A DNA stretch of 64,000 bases from Candidatus Gastranaerophilales bacterium HUM_9 (GTDB lineage Bacteria; Cyanobacteriota; Vampirovibrionia; Gastranaerophilales; Gastranaerophilaceae). The DNA lies in NCBI GenBank assembly GCA_002103075.1, contig DABG01000019.1, positions 1-64,000 of the forward strand, in the 5' to 3' direction. The stretch's first letter is position 1, and each line of letters opens with the position of its first letter. The translations under genes and the position numbers were made by a program. Shown here in pieces: positions 62,849 through 64,000 of this stretch. The notes below the pieces were generated by a model. The model was not told where the DNA came from, made no database searches, and saw only the letters and a list, made by a program, of their open reading frames with translations.

Positions 62849-63508
62849 ATGCAAGCAAGACGTGCAGCAAGAGAATTAGCTCTTATATTATTTTCACAAT
62901 TTGATAAGAATATAACAGAATATTCAGAAAAAGATTTTGAAGAAATAATGTTAAAATCAGTAAGATTGTTGTCAAACAATTCTAGTGAGGAATTAAAAAC
63001 AGCAGTTGGTACATTGATTGATATGAAGGATTATATAGATACTTATGAAGCTGATGCTCCAGAAAATTTAGAAAGACCTATTGGGGTTAAAAATTTACCT
63101 GTAGCTATCCCTACAACTGCTGATATGAGTGAAAAAATCTCTACATTATTAGATATTACAGAAAAAGCAGTTTTTGCATTAGAAATTGCAGAATTTGCAC
63201 TTCTTGAATCTCAAAGTGAAGTTCAGGAATATGTGGTTAAGATAGCAAAAACATTTAAAGAAAATTACGAAAAAATAGATGAAGAAATCCAAAAATATTC
63301 TAATGGTTGGGATATCAGCCGTTTAGTAAAAATGGATAAAGATATTTTAAGAATTGCAATTGTTGAACTTTTATTCATTAAAGAAGCACCTATGAAGGTT
63401 GTTGTTGATGAAGCATTAGAACTTGCTAAGAAATATTCAACAGATGAAAGCTCTGCTTTTGTAAACGGTGTATTGGCAAAGGTTATCGTAGAAAACGGAC
63501 TTAACTAA
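62849..63508 (+). CDS. nusB: Transcription antitermination factor NusB
   Basis: 219 residues, longer than the usual 130-170. The N-terminal ARRAARELALILFSQFD and C-terminal DKDILRIAIVELLFIKEAPM, VVVDEALELAKKYSTDES and FVNGVLAKV are NusB signatures. The extra length is a helical insert in the middle (about 50-130), as seen in cyanobacterial NusB. Part of the rRNA antitermination complex. AGGAG lies 7 nt before the ATG; stop overlaps the ftsY start (TAATG). Confidence 0.93.
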   Translation: MQARRAARELALILFSQFDKNITEYSEKDFEEIMLKSVRLLSNNSSEELKTAVGTLIDMKDYIDTYEADAPENLERPIGVKNLPVAIPTTADMSEKISTLLDITEKAVFALEIAEFALLESQSEVQEYVVKIAKTFKENYEKIDEEIQKYSNGWDISRLVKMDKDILRIAIVELLFIKEAPMKVVVDEALELAKKYSTDESSAFVNGVLAKVIVENGLN

Positions 63509-64000
63509 TGTTTGGGATTTTTTCAAAAATATCTAATAAAATTGATGACTTAAAACAGGTTGTTTCAAAGACTACTCAGTCTTTGGTTGACAATGTGGTT
63601 GACACTGTTTCATCTGAAGAAGAATTTTCAGAGTTTGTTTTAGAAGATATGGAGGATATGTTAATAAGTGCAGATTTGGGTGTTGATTATACCTCTGAAC
63701 TTGTTGATAAATTAAGAAATCAAACAAAGATAAAGCCATCGGAAGTAAAAAAATATTTGAAATCAGAATTTACAAAGACTTTGTCAGAAGCCGGTTCAAA
63801 TGTTCTTAATTATGTTGATGGCGAATTAAATATTTACTTTATTTGTGGGGTTAATGGTGCTGGTAAAACTACTTTGATAGGAAAATTAGCTCACAAATTT
63901 AAGAATAATGGTAAAAGGGTTTTAATTGCAGCAGCTGATACATTTAGAGCTGCAGCAGAAGAACAACTTGATATTTGGTCAAAAAGAGCAGGTGCTGATA
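63508..64000 (+). CDS. ftsY: Signal recognition particle receptor FtsY (partial)
   Basis: Starts at ATG 63508 and runs off the right edge after 164 codons. An N domain (residues 1-105; LEDMEDMLISADLGVDYT) leads into the G domain with the P-loop CGVNGAGKTTLIGKLA and ADTFRAAAEEQLDIWSKRAG. The acidic A region of long FtsY proteins is absent. SRP-dependent membrane targeting GTPase. Translation is coupled to nusB. Confidence 0.95.
   Translation, partial: MFGIFSKISNKIDDLKQVVSKTTQSLVDNVVDTVSSEEEFSEFVLEDMEDMLISADLGVDYTSELVDKLRNQTKIKPSEVKKYLKSEFTKTLSEAGSNVLNYVDGELNIYFICGVNGAGKTTLIGKLAHKFKNNGKRVLIAAADTFRAAAEEQLDIWSKRAGAD

Overview
The window is AT-rich DNA from a Gram-negative-type bacterium. The outer-membrane clues are an MlaE-type permease, a giant Pmp/autotransporter-like surface protein and a lipoprotein. 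NarL-type regulators ending in a VDDRTQAAVKAL-like tail, a glyQ with no adjacent glyS, and several lineage-specific coiled-coil proteins are what I would expect from a gut-type non-photosynthetic cyanobacterial relative (Melainabacteria/Gastranaerophilales). That placement is inference from gene content; no rRNA is present to test it.

Layout. 1-8039 (minus) is one enormous open frame, cut by the left edge, encoding a secreted protein with about 50 GGA(I/L)YN / FxxN repeats like chlamydial Pmp proteins, plus a second NGKxYD-type repeat module. 8253-10698 holds a 50-residue small gene with its own terminator and a membrane-associated lineage-specific protein. 10795-22016 (minus) is a long co-directional run: HD-GYP/GAF protein, TPR protein, two NarL-type response regulators, pentapeptide protein, DnaJ-like chaperone, queE, nadB, nadC and a soluble histidine kinase. 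22146-32988 carries an HNH protein, the two halves of transketolase (about 6 kb apart), a WecG/TagA glycosyltransferase, a dGTPase-like HD hydrolase, a uridine-kinase-like P-loop protein, a CpaE-like ATPase, ftsE/ftsX, a DUF212 membrane protein, a HIT hydrolase and speE.

33946-40330 is the accessory region. An exact 35-bp direct repeat brackets 6.35 kb that holds a truncated XRE (antitoxin-like) gene with an inverted-repeat operator, five phased 11-bp repeats, a minimal tyrosine recombinase, a protein with a HEPN-like R-x4-H motif, and a translationally coupled trio: a nuclease-methyltransferase fusion, a specificity subunit and a second R-x4-H (HEPN-like) protein. No helicase-type restriction subunit is present. 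The right repeat sits inside what looks like a broken copy of the neighbouring tRNA-Ile gene. I read this as a small integrative element carrying a Type IIB/BcgI-like restriction-modification system with HEPN-like accessory genes. It is the best candidate here for a little-described system.

40450-64000 returns to core and lineage-specific genes: tRNA-Ile(GAT), two coiled-coil proteins, mlaE, ilvE, glyQ, two tandem amino-acid permeases, tRNA-Arg(CCG)-miaB, a zinc-ribbon/AAA/TPR protein with two downstream secreted proteins, a third NarL-type regulator, a secreted nuclease-like protein, coaD, a phosphohexomutase, a bioF-bioG-bioC biotin operon, nusB and the start of ftsY. Several promoters have their -10 box only 5-9 nt from the start codon, suggesting leaderless mRNAs.
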